From Rhodamnia argentea (taxonomy: Eukaryota > Streptophyta > Magnoliopsida > Myrtales > Myrtaceae), in NCBI RefSeq assembly GCF_020921035.1, contig NC_063159.1:8038501-8102500 (forward strand): a DNA stretch of 64,000 nt, written 5' to 3'. Positions 36,096 through 49,000 of this stretch are shown piece after piece; position 1 is the first letter of the stretch, and every line of letters starts with the position of its first letter. The notes beneath the pieces are model-generated. The model had not been told where the DNA came from, made no database searches, and saw nothing but the letters and a program-made list of their open reading frames with translations. The position numbers were made by a program, and so were the translations under genes.

Positions 36096-38010
36096 TGTGA
36101 ATTACAAAAAAAGTCACAAATGTTAATTGTTTTCATGGTTTAAATAAATTCTTGAAAAAATCTAAAAAAGATGTCATGTTTTCTTAAATTAAATAATGTT
36201 TTCTCATACTTCTTGCATGAAAATAACCTTTAATAAAATTTGAGACTTTGAGGAATCAACTTCTTAAATCAAATTAGATGTTATTTCACTTTAGGATAGC
36301 TTCTTATCTCAATTTTTCATAAATCCGAAAATGCACAAAAATACTCAAAAAATGTCATTGCGTATTGTTGACACATGAGTTTTTATCAATTTTTCTTTTG
36401 AAATATCTTAAAAAATCCATAAAAATTCATAAAATTGTAAAATCAACTTTGGTAACCTTCCTCAAGCTTAAGGAACCATTTTCGACCAAAAAATAATTTT
36501 TCATATTTTTTTGATATTTTTCAGAAAATAGGAAAATTCCAAAAAAATAAAAAAAAAATACCATTCGAGGTCACAAAAATACAGAAAAATAGTCAGTATT
36601 TTTATTTTAATTCCCTTTTCATTTTGACCTCTTAAAATTTGAAAATCTCAATTCATATTTGTGTGTTCTTTTACAAGCGCACCCCTCGAATTGGGCATAA
36701 AAAAAATACCATTTGAGTCATTTTATTTTCTTTATTCACTTTTGAGGATTGTGACGTGATTATCTAGTATTCCATTTCATATCATAGTCCAATTTTGCAT
36801 AGAATAGCTCAATTTCCACTCTAAGGACCTAATTGCATGAAAATCTTTACATTTTGGTCCCTAGGTTGCTGATTGTGAAATTAATTTTTTTTCGGGGAGC
36901 ACCCATGGGACCCCAAGACCCCTACCCTAAATTTTTCGACCATCTGAGTCCAATGACAGATCCAATTTCTACAAATTCCTTCGTTGAGGGTTTAAAATTG
37001 GCGAAAATCGTATTCGGATCCTACCCAACATTTGGGGTTTTCACCCAATTTCAAGGGAATTCCTCACAAAAATCACATTTTCGGAAGAGATCCATGATCG
37101 GAAAATGATTTTTAACGCCAATTTCGTGAAAAAAAAATGACATTTGCTAGCTCAATTAGAACATTTTTCACGCGGACAGGGTCCGCCGGGTCGGGCAAAC
37201 CCGACCTGGCGACCCAACACTATTCATCGTCTTCTTCACGGATCACACGAACGAATAGGCAGGAGGCTGGCCGCTTCTTCGACGGTTCTAACAAAATCAA
37301 AAGGGGGCTTCTAGAAGGTCCGGCAGTTGGAGAAGTGGGGAGAGGCTAACAAGAAAGGGGATGCTCGCAAATAAAAGGGGAAAAACGAACAGAAAAGGAG
37401 AATAGAAGGGGGAGAGGAGGAGTGAAAAAAAAGGGAGGAGCTCTCTGCAAAATGGTAATCCGCCATTAAAGGAGAAAACCAAGCTCTTCAACCTCGAGTG
37501 CCGAAGAACTCCGGTGACGCCAAGCCACACTACTGGTCTTGTTGGCTTCGTATTGATCCAAGGAGCAAGCGCAACCTGTTCTCTTCTCGGATGATTGCAA
37601 GAAGGTGAGTCCAACTATCAAAATGAAACTCGAGGCTTCACGGTTTAGCTTAGATTCAGTAGGATTCCCTTTGAGTTTTTGTAGTCGAAATCGTTTCTCG
37701 GGCTCTCTTTAACCTTCCAACGCGTGCTTGGTCTACGTTCTGAGCGAAACCAAACTTAGCGATGGTACAGGTAAGTTTCCTTATCCATACATGATGCTGT
37801 TCACCCGATTAGAAAAAAGTTAAGAGTGTAGAAATTGTTTATTGTGAAATTTTTTAATTCCGTGATTTAGAGTAAAATTTGTTTTGAATCACCTATCCAT
37901 CCCTCTCTAGGTGATATTGCTAGATACAACTGATTCCTCACGTGATCCGTGCGTGTGTCAATCTCTCACGTGTGCGGTACATATTTCAGCAAGTGAATTA
38001 TTTTAAGTGC
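36096..38010 (+). mobile_element. LTR-like block, possible solo LTR remnant
   Basis: The sequence has the texture of a plant Gypsy LTR: a long A-rich part with repeated AAAAATCC / AAAAATACC modules (36150-36720), a middle with ACCTAATTGCATGAAAATC and GGGACCCCAAGACCCC (36825-36925), then a purine-rich part and a GC-richer tail up to about 38010 that begins near TG and ends near CA. I found no target duplication, primer site or internal domain, so this is tentative. Confidence 0.3.
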
Positions 38011-39359
38011 CAACACCGAAAAATATTTTTCAAAAACGTCACAATTTTCGCGAAACAAACAGAGCTAAGTGTTGAGAGGGTAAATGAGGAATTAAAACTA
38101 TTTAGTGAAAAAAATTAATTTATGATGCCAAACGATATAAATTCAGGAAATATTTTTTCCTTTCTTTAAAATAATCGACATCATGACCAAACCAAAGAGC
38201 TATTGCACCATTTTGTTTCACAATTTATGTTTGTAAGCGTTAATCATTCACTTGATTAAGTTTAGCGCGCATACTGATGATTTAATCTACAACGCGGTCT
38301 TGAAGATGGTCACGCTTTTTCCACTCCCTCTTTGGTTCCCACACTCCCTGGATTAGTGTTTTGACAAGAATATCCCTTGTGGTCCCACCTTTTAGCATAT
38401 CATTCCATCAACACATAATTTTGTATCTTGCCTTTTAACTTTTTTTTCAAAACTCGATTGGATCCTTGTAAAAAAATTGAGAATTTTTTTAATCATAGAA
38501 GGGAGAGAGAAGGTGCAATTCGATAGATTTTCGCCAAATGCATTTGACTGCATAAACAAGAAAAGAAACCTTATTATCTCAACAAAAATGTATCCTTTAA
38601 AAATTGGACGGATACTTTTGGAAAAATGCAAATATCTTTGGATTAAACGGGCTTTTTGAAATGATAGTAGTGTTTGGTAAAGTGTATTTTGAAAGTACAT
38701 TGAAAAATAACTTTGATGTAAATGCCGCTTAGCAAAAACTACACTTTGTAAAAGAGTTTTACTAATTTTTCTTTATAAAAAATTTTAAACTATTTGTCAT
38801 CCACAATGAAGGCCTTTGCAGATAAAATTAGAGTTCTCGAGGATATTTCCAGATATGAAAGTTGAGTGAGGGTAAAATTGAAAGAAAAAAAATTGTAGTT
38901 ACATTCCGAAAATACAATTTTTCAAAGTACTTCTGGACCTACTTTGGGCTAAAAGTCTTTGGAAATGCAATTGCATTTCTTCAAAGTTGAGCAAAAAACT
39001 GACGAAACGCTATTTGCCTTTGGTCAACAGATTTTAGAGCCCCAAAATCCTTTCCAAATACTGAACTAAATAGGCTCAATATATGTGTGAAATGAGCTCA
39101 CAACTTACTTACACTCAACTCACATTTTTCTTTCGCACTCGCTCACTCCGCGCTCTTATCTCAATTCGGTTCAAGTACGACTTTTCCTAGATTTTGTTAA
39201 ATATTGAAATGTTTTAGTAATATGAGTCGGGTTGGGTGAGAGTTGGGTATGAGTAACTAGATTTATATTGCATAAAAATGAGTTAAAAACGGGTTAAACA
39301 TGTCAATTTGAATAGGACAATTTCTCGACTCAACCCAATTCACCTGTTTTATGAGTCTA

Positions 39360-39920
39360 CGCGCAAGGGTTTAATTCCCCATAAAACACCCAACTTTAGG
39401 TCTAGTCACAACTCTTTCCTAAGCTTTTTTTGTCTAAAAAAGTTCTCAAACTTTAGGATCAATCCAAATATGTCCCGAATTTTTCTTTGTCTGAAAGAAA
39501 AACTTCCATATTTTAGGTCCAATCACAAAATTACCTTGACTTTTTTTCTAAGAGAAAAATCATCGATATTTACTCTAGTCCCGAATATAAACCTAGTAGC
39601 CCTCTGTCCGAAAATCATAGTTTGTCGTTCCTAATCTTCATATCATAGAACGGTTTCATTTTGGAGATGATTTTCCATATCATCTTGCTGATGTGGATTT
39701 GTAATTGATGTCGAAATACCATGTCAAGTTGAGACTGAGTCACGAGGGTAGATCTGATAATAGATTAAAAGTTGTGAATTTTTTTTCTTACAAAATAAAA
39801 GTCGGGATAGATTTATTACTAGATCTAAAGTTTGGATTTTTCTCATACCAAAAAAAAGTTGGGATAGATTTGAGGCTGAACCTAAAATTTGGGGTTTTAT
39901 TTGAGACAAAAAAATGTTCG
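39360..39920. repeat. Foldback-like pair of inverted modules
   Basis: Left modules (CCCAACTTTAGGTCTAGTCAC, CTCAAACTTTAGGATCAATC) recur in inverted form on the right (GATCTAAAGTTTGGATT, GAACCTAAAATTTGGGGTT). It lies directly upstream of the gene starting at 40182. No coding capacity. Confidence 0.45.
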
Positions 39921-40149
39921 GAGTGAATTTTTTATTTTTTATTTTTGGTCGAAGTTTGGAGTGAAATTGAGACTAGATTTATTATTGGGATTTTTCTTTT
40001 TCTTTTTAAGAGGATTGAGCCTACGAGTAAATTGAGGTTTGGGTATTTTGGTAAAATAGCCAAAGTCTCGTGGCATTTGCAATGTAATCAAGCCTTTCCC
40101 ATTTTCTCATTCCGTCACTCACGTGCGCTACACCACGACCACCACGACC

Positions 40150-40181
40150 CTCATCACCACCACCACCACCACCACCACCGG
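40150..40181 (+). repeat. CAC/CCA microsatellite in the leader
   Basis: A run of CAC triplets just before the ATG at 40182. In the frame of the gene it would read poly-His, but there is no upstream in-frame ATG, so it is most likely untranslated. Confidence 0.7.
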
Positions 40182-42730
40182 ATGAGCACCGCCGATCTCT
40201 CTCTCTCAGCGTTCAATCCAATTCATAGCCCACTCCTACGCCGTCCGACGTCTTCCTCCGCCCCCTATCTTCTCCCTCCACCTCCATCGCTATCTCCTCG
40301 GCCGCACTCTCTCGCTCGTCTCCTCCACCTCTGCTCAAGCCGCGCCGATCGCCGCGGGATCCTTCGCCGGACGTCTCCGATCACCATGTCCTGCGGCAGC
40401 ACGGACCGGCTTCGACCCGAACTGAGCGAACTCAACGACGAGTCCGATTTCGAGAAGCTCTTCACTCCCAGCGGCCGCATTTCCATCTGCGGCTTCGGTT
40501 CTCTGCTCTCCGGTACGTACAGCGTCCGTCCGAGTCGTTTCGTTTTCCTCCGCGTGACGTGTTTTCTTCGATATGGATGTGCGGACCGAAGGTAGAGTCG
40601 TGTGCGATTGCTCTGTGATTCGCTAACGTGCGATTGTGTATATTTGTGGTCAGAGCGAAGCGCGAGGAGTACGTTTCCTGATCTGGTCGACTTTAGAGTG
40701 GCGAGACTGGACGGATTCCGGCGCGTTTTCGCCCACGTTGCTCCTATTTTCTTCGAGCGCGGCATCGCCAAACCCGAAACCAAGGTCTTGATCTGTAGTT
40801 GTCGTGAATTTTGAGCAAGTCCAAGCACAATCATATTATCTGCATTGCTAATTGGCTCCGTTATTGGGATGCTGCAGGAGATCTCCAGCCTCAGTGTGGA
40901 GTCATGTGAGGGTGAGACTCTTGTGGTCACGGTCTTCGAGATTGAAAAATCTGAGGTATGGCGAGAGAAGCATCGTCAAATTAGTATTGGGTTCTAACGA
41001 TTCAGCTAATCTTTCACACTGATATTAACTGAGTGAGTATGTTGCTTGATGAAGCAAGATACCAGCTTTCATGAGGAGGGAGCTCGAGTTCCGATTTCTC
41101 GCTGTGAGTTGCTATGGAGTCGCTTTGAACGGACTCATTTACTCAACTTTCTCTGCTCTCGTTTAGATATTTTGCTTCCTGTTATGAAAGAAAAAGTTTT
41201 CTTCTTGCAGGTCAGGCCTCGGACACATGATGGCAAGCCCTTCGAGAATCTAGCGGTACGTGAATTTCGTGTTTTCAGGACAGTTGGAATGAATGCTACT
41301 CGTTATCCTGCATTCGTGATGTTTTATGACATAGTGAACTCTGTTGTTTCACTAATAAATTCTGGACCTGGTTCATACGGTGAATACTTTTCAGGTGCTT
41401 TGCGCTCGTTATACTGATGAGGAATTTTTCCGAATCAGATGCAGAGGTACTTATTCTGCCGGGCCCTGTTTTTCATGCGCTATTTTCTCTATCAATACAA
41501 AGTGTGTGCAGGATGTATATTTAATATGAACATGGAATCTGAAGGGAAGACACATTTCTGACTGATTTGTGATATCTCCTTGGGATTTCCAAATGTTGAG
41601 AAGGAAAATTAGACGCTCTATGACCTGCTTTAATTAATACTTGACAATGCGTTCTATACAGCAGAGGTACATTTTCATATGGTTGCGCCAGTTGAAATAA
41701 ATTTTTCAAAATCTTGTAACTGAGATGGTTGCTTAAAAGCTTATGGAGCTTGGAGACAATATATCAACAACCTCTACAAGCTTGTGGAAGCAGAGTTGGC
41801 TTATTTTTGCTTAAATATTTCCTCGCATGATGGTAGACATATCGACCTCTCGTCCACATCATTGAAATACCTCCGCTTTACTGCTCTGGCTGTAATTGTC
41901 TTATGGTTACAAATTCTCTCCAGTTAGAGGGCTAAATGATTCAATTAACCCTCTCCGATCATGCCACATCACTTAGAGGATTCAAAGGTTAAAATTGGTT
42001 ATAGTCACTTGTTTGTAATTCAATCACCGATTTCTTTCCAAGTGTTGCGTCAGAATCTTTAGGGGTAAATTTAGTCAAGTTACCATCCCTCTCCCAAAGT
42101 CAGGAGAATCCAAATCCTTGTCTTATTTACCGCCGGTGTGCATTTTCATGCAGGAAGCAAGGAGATTTATTTTCAACATTATGGACGTTACGATATTGAT
42201 AAGATATGGCGGGATGATGTTTTACCTTGCCGCTCTTATCTTAGGCACTGGTAAGTGCTTTGAGACTACCGAAAGATTGCTTGCAGCGTCTGATTGCTAG
42301 TGGATGCAGACAGGGAGCACTGCAACCTGATGCTCAGATATCCTTTTCATTTTTGCACAATTGTCTTAGTTCTTTTTTCCTGGTATTCTAAATCTTCCTT
42401 CTCTTGGAAAATCTCTGCTTAGGAAAGAAAAGATGGATTAGTAGTTGATCCAGCCTCTAATCATGTCAGTGTCATAGGCAGCAACCTTTGCTGATGCTTT
42501 CAAAATAGTGCCAACCAAAATTTAGCTGGTAACTTTTTCACTGATGCTGTTATTGAACATGTAGCGTCTTGGCTGCAAAGAATCTGGGTGATGCTGCCTA
42601 CGACAATTTTCTAGATCATACATACCTGGCTGATCGAAAAACGACAATCAGAAAGTATTTGGAAACGACAGGGTCGGGCATCATGGAAGAGGAGCCTCCG
42701 GAATCCCTGAGAACCCGTTATGGTGGCTAA
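40182..42730 (+). CDS. Plastid-targeted GGCT-like protein of unknown function, 314 aa, eight exons
   Basis: Exons 40182-40512, 40654-40784, 40878-40955, 41059-41103, 41211-41255, 41395-41446, 42154-42250, 42565-42730; the sum is 945 bases and phases agree. The start is the first in-frame ATG (MSTADLSLSAF). The first 70 residues are rich in Ser, Pro and Arg with few acids, like a chloroplast transit peptide. The mature part begins with RISICGFGSLLSERSARSTFP, then ARLDGFRRVFAHVAPIFFERG. GFGSLL and a following beta-rich layout recall the gamma-glutamylcyclotransferase/AIG2-like fold (YGSL motif), and EIPAFMRRELEFRF could hold the acidic catalytic residue of that fold. Later blocks are VLCARYTDEEFFRIRC, EIYFQHYGRYDIDKIWRDD and DNFLDHTYLADRKTTIRKYL. 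Enzyme activity is inference only; I recall it as an uncharacterised conserved plant protein. Confidence 0.85.
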
Positions 42731-45700
42731 TGTCATTAGTGATGCGTCTTCTGCAAAAGATATTCTTGATTCGGACCTTGTGGTATTCATCCTCCCACAT
42801 TTTCGAGAAGCCTAAAGAAAGTGATTCTGTATGAGTGTGATGTGAAAGATTTCTTCTTGTGTTAGTGGTCGACTGTAATTAGGAAATCAACAGCAATCTG
42901 GTTGTAAAGCTTTTCACAAGTTGCATTTCCCAGGTCTGCTCCTCCCGCTCATTTACAGAGAAACAGGAAAAAAGAGACATACGCTACTGATAAACAGTGA
43001 GTTTTAAGTTGAAGAGAGCCAATACCTGTGCTTCTGTGTGTCTGATTCTGAGTTTTTTTTTTTGGTTTTTTTTTAGGGGGGGGTGTCCCAAAAAAGAAGG
43101 TGAAAAGATGAGCCAAACTTTCCATTCGATTATGGCAAAAAATAATCTCCATTCTATGAATTCAGTACAGAACTCTTCTACCAACACCAATGCGAAATTC
43201 CAGGACGATAAATTCGAACACAACCATGAGCGCGATATTTTCCCACAATGGGTACACATGAATGCCAAGTCGGTTAATTTGAAATTGACATGGCAAAAAA
43301 TAATCTCCATTCTATGAATTCAGTACAGAACTCTTCTACCAACACCGATGCGAAATTCCACGACGATAAATTCGAACACAACCATGAGCGCGATATTTTC
43401 CTACAACAGGTACACATGAATGCCAAGTCGGTTAATTTGAAATTGACATGGCTCGACTCTTCAATACCCCTTTCTCGGAGTATCAAACCTTTGTCATATC
43501 GACAAGACTTAGAGTCATTTTAGTGGCGAAGCTGAGTACTCCCGCGTGTTCGGACGGCACATTGCGAATTTGCATCAGTAATCAAGCTGATTGCATCCAG
43601 AAAGGAAGATGGGCATGGAGTGCAGGAGTTTTGACACTGCAACTATATCAGTTCAAACGGACTTGTGAGTTCCAGAATGTTCAGATTGGCTTGGCCTTGG
43701 GTTTCGAAAACGAGAATCTAAGTTTGAAAGCGTAAGGCTTGAAAATGCAAAAACCTCACGATTGAGCTTTGTGTTGGGAGCTCCAACTGCTCCCAACCTG
43801 ACTTCATCCTTAAGGTCAACCAATTGAGAACTTCTATGCTCTTTGGAATCTGTCCCTCTGTATAATGCCAAAATCTTCTCCTGGTCCCTAAAAATTATTG
43901 AGCTGATAAAAGACCTATTCACCAAACAAGGATGAGAAATCATAGGCAAAAACCCCTTGAATATGATAATCTTTGGTCTGTCTGAGCTCTGCTTTACTAG
44001 CATCAGTTTGAAAATTTTAGCTACCTAAATTTTCAAAGGGCACATGCACAAGATGGCAGCTGCACTTTGGGGGTGCCAAACAAAAGCAAGGGCTTGTTTG
44101 CTTAATATTTTGCAGAATTGTAAAATGTGATTTTTGTTCCTTTTTAGCGATAATTTGAAATAGCCTGCAACTTCTAAAGAAACGAAAAATACTCTGGATG
44201 AATTGATGTACTAATATCTTTATACTGCGAAAATTCCTAGTATTTCAAATTTACAAAAAAAAAAAAAAGGTGGGTGGAGTGTAAGCGAATAAGTGAAAGG
44301 TAAAAGTCACTTTGGTGAAGCGAAGAGGTATCTCTCGAGTATTGCATCCCACAAAAAAAAAATTAAGTATTGTATTGCCAAAAAGAAAGAAAAAAGATCT
44401 GATAGGGTTATTAGATTATGTAAATAAAGCATTTTAACGCCTGAATTGGGAAAATTTTTGGCATGGATGGAACTTATATTTATCTGAATCTCTAGATTTG
44501 ATAGGGGCAAGCAGGAAAGGGAGTATGTAAAAAATCAAAGCAAAAGAAAACAAGACTCCTTGTGTCCAATGATGTCTCGAGACTCAGGTAATGAAAATTG
44601 GTCTTTGTCTCCATTCTCGATGATCCTTTTTCTTGTCTTTTTTTCTCCGAGGTCTCATCTTGTCCCTGCCCAAAAAAATTAAAATAAGACATAAAGCTAT
44701 ATTAAAAGCAAGTTATAAATATTTATGAAAAAGGACAAGTTTACAAGGTCAAAAAGGAAAAATTAAAAGAAGGGCAAAATTGGACCCACCCGTTGAAGGG
44801 TCCTATGAGCCTATGTGTTCTTTTTCGCTTTGTCTCTTTTAAATTTGTCTATTTTTTTCCCCTTAATTTTGGCTAACCTTGTCACATGTCTGACAAGTTT
44901 ATTTGAAAATTTCATCTTTCCATTGTGGGTCTCCCCTGAAACTATATTTACATTCATAAAAGCACCAAAAAGTCACGATTCATTATCTTATCCCAATATT
45001 CAAGACGTGGCACGCGAGTCGAGCCTGATCAAATTTAATTTTCGAGTTTCGATCCGGCTTAACGTCGCGAATTATTCTATGAGCTCGAGCTCGACGTCAC
45101 GACATGTCTTCCATATATTTGAGCCCGACTTAGCTTCGATACAACTTATTTATCATAATCACATCTCCGTTTAGGATTCCCGAGCCGAGCACGAATATGT
45201 AGAATTTCGTTTTCGTTTCTAAGGTCGAGGTTGAGCGCGACTCTCCAAAATTTCACGTGAAAAAGCTTGCCCTAGATTCAATATTTGTACCTTACCAGCC
45301 TGATGAGAATAGTTAAAGGGGCTGTGCCCTTTGGTCCCATGCCGGACTTTCTCATTAATGCTTCATCAAATCACATTGATGGTGAATCAATTTGATGCAC
45401 TAAGCACATTATAAACCGAATTGTATGAACAAATACCGAGTTTACATCATATCTTACTAATCCCTTAGGCCGAGACGGATCCACTGAACTCGGGTTCCTA
45501 TGATAATTCGAACTCGATCAAGCTTTACTGATCCCGAGACCGAAAAGGCGTGAGTCACGAACCTTTTGCAATTGAATTTTCGGAGTTTTGGAAGAATGCT
45601 AACTTCCCTAATTATCAGCAAAACGCAAGAACAACTGAAGGAAGACGGTTTTGAATTTTCAAAAAGAAAACCACGAGATTAATTGGTCCCTATTAAAAAG

Positions 45701-46023
45701 ATTTAAACCTTGAATGGAACGAAACGGAAGGTGCCAAAATCTTCTCAAGTTACCACCTCTAATCAAGCCACGTGGCGTGATTAACGCTAATCCCGCCCTC
45801 CTCTCCCCCTCCCCAACATGTGAATTCATTCCCCCCCACCAGCTGCTCCACCTCTGTAATTCACTCGTCTTCTTCAACCTCCCTCCAAAAACAACTTAAC
45901 ACCAGCCAAACCCACCATGGCAATGCCATGAGCTTACGCTCTCGCTTCTAGTCACTCTCTTTCACCCGTTTAACCATACAATTCGTTCGTTCGTTCTTCT
46001 TCTCCACCTTTCGCCGATCCCCG
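42731..46023. other. Intergenic region
   Basis: 3' flank of the GGCT-like gene, a two-copy tandem repeat (43132-43447, listed), AT-rich sequence at 44050-44980, and the promoter and leader of the J-domain gene (about 45700-46023). Some open frames cross 43100-43740 but none has support beyond the repeat. Confidence 0.5.
43132..43447 (+). repeat. Two-copy tandem repeat, 158-base unit
   Basis: Unit 1 at 43132-43289 and unit 2 at 43290-43447, both beginning ATGGCAAAAAATAATCTCCA (the first base of each unit is A of that ATG). They differ at a handful of bases; a third start (ATGGCTCG) follows at 43448. No protein family is recognised in either strand. Confidence 0.85.
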
Positions 46024-49000
46024 ATGGGGAAATTGGAGGGCCACAAGACCGCGGCCGACGAAGCCGCCAAGTCCCGGCTGGTGTCGGACATTTGCTCTGC
46101 CTCCGACCGTGCGGCCGCGTGCTCCCATGCGGTGCGCCGCGGGCCGGCCCGCGTCGACTGGTACCGCCTTCTCGGAGTACGTTCTCCCCCCCGGGGCTTC
46201 TTCTTCGTAAAGCATTTCTCTTCCCGGGCTCTGCTCCTTCCATTCTCACTCCTCTCGTTTTTCTTTATCATGGGGCGGCATTAGGTGGAAGAAAATGCAG
46301 AGCTGGATGCCATTCGGAAACAGTACCATAAGCTAGGTGAAGTTTTTGGCTCAGATGAGCTAGAGATGCATAGCTTATGCAACAATGTGACAATTTGCTC
46401 CCATTTTTTTTTCCCCTTGCATAAGTTCGTTGAAAGTCTTAAAACTTGTCACGAAAATATTGTCGAGTCCTAAAATTTATCATAAAGTACAATTGAGTCC
46501 TAAAACTTTCAAAAAGTGCAATCGGATCTCGAAACTTGTCAAATTGATAAGATCGAGCCATTTCGTCGATTGTATTTTTCGAAAGTTTTAGTACTTGATT
46601 TCACTTTCATGACAAGTTTTATGATTTTGATCGAACTTTTTGAAAGTTTTAGGACTCAATTATATTTTTATGACAGATTTTAAGACTCAACGGTACTTTT
46701 GTGACAAGTTTTAGGCCTCTCGACCTCTCAATGTACTTATTCATTTTCGTTTTGTTTGGCAGCATTGCAGCTTCATCCAGATAAGAACCATCATCCAAAA
46801 GCTGAGCATGCGTTCAAGCTCGTCTCAGAGGTAAAAACACGATGTTCACTATTTGACTCTCTTTTTTACCGTTCAGTTGATTCTTGAATCGTTCCAGCAA
46901 TTATTTCAGTTAATGCAGGATGAGTAGTCTCCTTTAAAATATAAATTTGCTTGAACAATTTTCTCAATGGGGCCACTGAACGCTAATTCCAATAAAGAGA
47001 CTGATCCCAAACAAAATTTGGGCAATGTGCTTGATTTGACAGTATCTAAACTGCTTGGCTCCTTCCAAAACGGGGATGAAGATCCTATATAATCGTAACT
47101 TATGTGGGTCCTATGATCCTCAATATGTCTAAATTAATTATGAGTTCTTTCTCTAGTTAGAAAAATTACCTATAATAGGTCGTAATTTTTCATTGAAGTG
47201 CGTATTTGTCCTCGCTAAGAGTAATTTGTTCATAAAAATATCATTTTGATAGCTCTTTTTAAAAGGCGTAATTCCCCTTTGGTAGTCATAAGTTCTTTGG
47301 ATTCTATGATTCGTAAATATTATTACTAAAATTACCATTTTACGATAATCGTTCTATTTCGTGAAGTTTTTGAACATATATGTCGGTGATTTTTCTTTAT
47401 TCATCGTAATTTTTAAGAGTCTCAAATGAATCTTATTTCAAATAAAGGTCCGAAGTGCCATTATTTTTTTAAATAAGAACCCGAAAGTGAACTTTATTTC
47501 AAATACGATCTGAAGTGGCTATGTAAGCATCAAAAAAGGATATGACCTTTAAGTTGGCCAAGGATATTTTCATCTTTAAATTTTATTTTTAATTTTCTCT
47601 TCTTTTTTTCTGTTTTTTCTTTTCATTTTGTCCATGACCAATCTAGCGGACCACTAGTGATGCTCGGAGAGGGCCTACCGACCATAGGCCGGCGAGCCTT
47701 GGGCAAGGCCGCCATCAGAAGCCACAAGCGAGGGTCGCAACCCTCACTAGTGGCCAACGAAGGCTTGCAGGCCCTCGCCCGGTCATCGGGTCCACATTGG
47801 CTGCAACAAAAAAAAAAAAAAAAAAAGAGAAAAAAGAAGGGACACATAATTCATAATTAAAATTGTCTTTAAACGAAAATGTCTTGATTGCCCGGAATAT
47901 TTAGCCGGCTGGAGACAGGCCCTTATTTTAAACTTATATGGCCACTTCGGACTCTTATTTTAGAAAATGGTGTCACATCAAGTCTTTACTTAAAGTTTTC
48001 CTTAACTTTTATTTAATCAAATGTAAGTTGGATCAATTTTGCATCCGTAGCTTTCTTCTAATATTAGCGAGTCATGAGACAAAAATGACTTTGCAAAGCA
48101 GACCTGACGAACCGCGGTTCTACCCTTGTTATTCAACCATTCCCCACTGGATGCAAGATCGGTCCCATAAAAACACTTGTGAGCAGTAAAAATTTCTGAG
48201 AATGCTTCCCCTAACGAGAAAATTCACATAACCTCTCTTTATGTTGTGTAATTCCAAAAGGCGAGATTTCGCACCAAAATTGGAAATCTCAAAAACTGTT
48301 CGATTCGTTTCTAATTGTTTAAAAAAAAATTAGTGAATCATGTCATCGTTTAATCCATTTGCTTGAAGTTGCAGAATCTGGACCTTGTTCCTTGAACTCT
48401 GCTAAAAGGACTCAAAAAACATTTCTCAGTGTCTTGGTTTCCTCGCGACCATGATGGCATGAAGAGAGAGCAGAAGCTTTAATTCAGACAGCCAAAGTTT
48501 TGGTTTTTAAGAAATTTTCACGTGCAACCAACAGACGTCTGCGTATAGTTATTTAGTTAGGTGTCATCACACATTAATGATCGCTCTTGAAAGAATTCCA
48601 AACTTCACCTCAACCAGAAATGGAGTCACTGTGTAATTCCAGTCCTCTGGGCTGGCTCACGTTTCGAATTCACCAGCTCTTATCGTGAAACAGAGCACGG
48701 TAAAGTGACTAACACTGACCCGAAGAGGCGACTCGAGTCGGAAGGGTGTTCTGTCTGCCCCGCTCAATGCTCGAGTTCAAAGCACGAACATCTCGAGTCA
48801 CCTTAGGAGGGACGAACATTTGCATTCTAATAGATCCCCCCGTGTGCTTGGATAGGAGGCTATCGCAACTTGTGCGGTGATTAATCGAGTGTTCGAAGAG
48901 TCTCTAGCACTTTATTGCTAAGGGGGAAAGTGCGCAACGACCTGAATATGCACTTCTTCTTTTTTTCTTTTGTTGGGCCAGGCATATTCATGTCTATCTG

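Larger units (their letters stand above)
31401..40181. other. Gene-poor intergenic stretch
   Basis: About 8.8 kb without an intact gene. It contains family A copy 3 (32178-32570), GGTTCCC/GGACCGG-rich remnant sequence at 32600-33010 of the kind often seen near hAT ends, a CDK gene fragment (36001-36075), an LTR-like block (36096-38010) and an inverted pair of modules (39360-39920). Long stretches such as 33430-34300 and 35040-35930 are AT-rich and show nothing I recognise. Confidence 0.5.

Noticed and set aside
45948..46271. Minus-strand Arg/Gly-rich open frames opposite exon 1 of the J-domain gene
   Set aside because: GC-rich antisense shadows with no family similarity.
46024..46284. Reading the first J-domain exon on to a stop as a separate 86-residue protein
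   Set aside because: A clear GT donor after LLG and a matching J-domain continuation in the next exons show it is exon 1.
47623..47860. Open frames with poly-Phe or poly-Lys in intron 3 of the J-domain gene
   Set aside because: They run through an A-homopolymer and the GC core of a foldback element.
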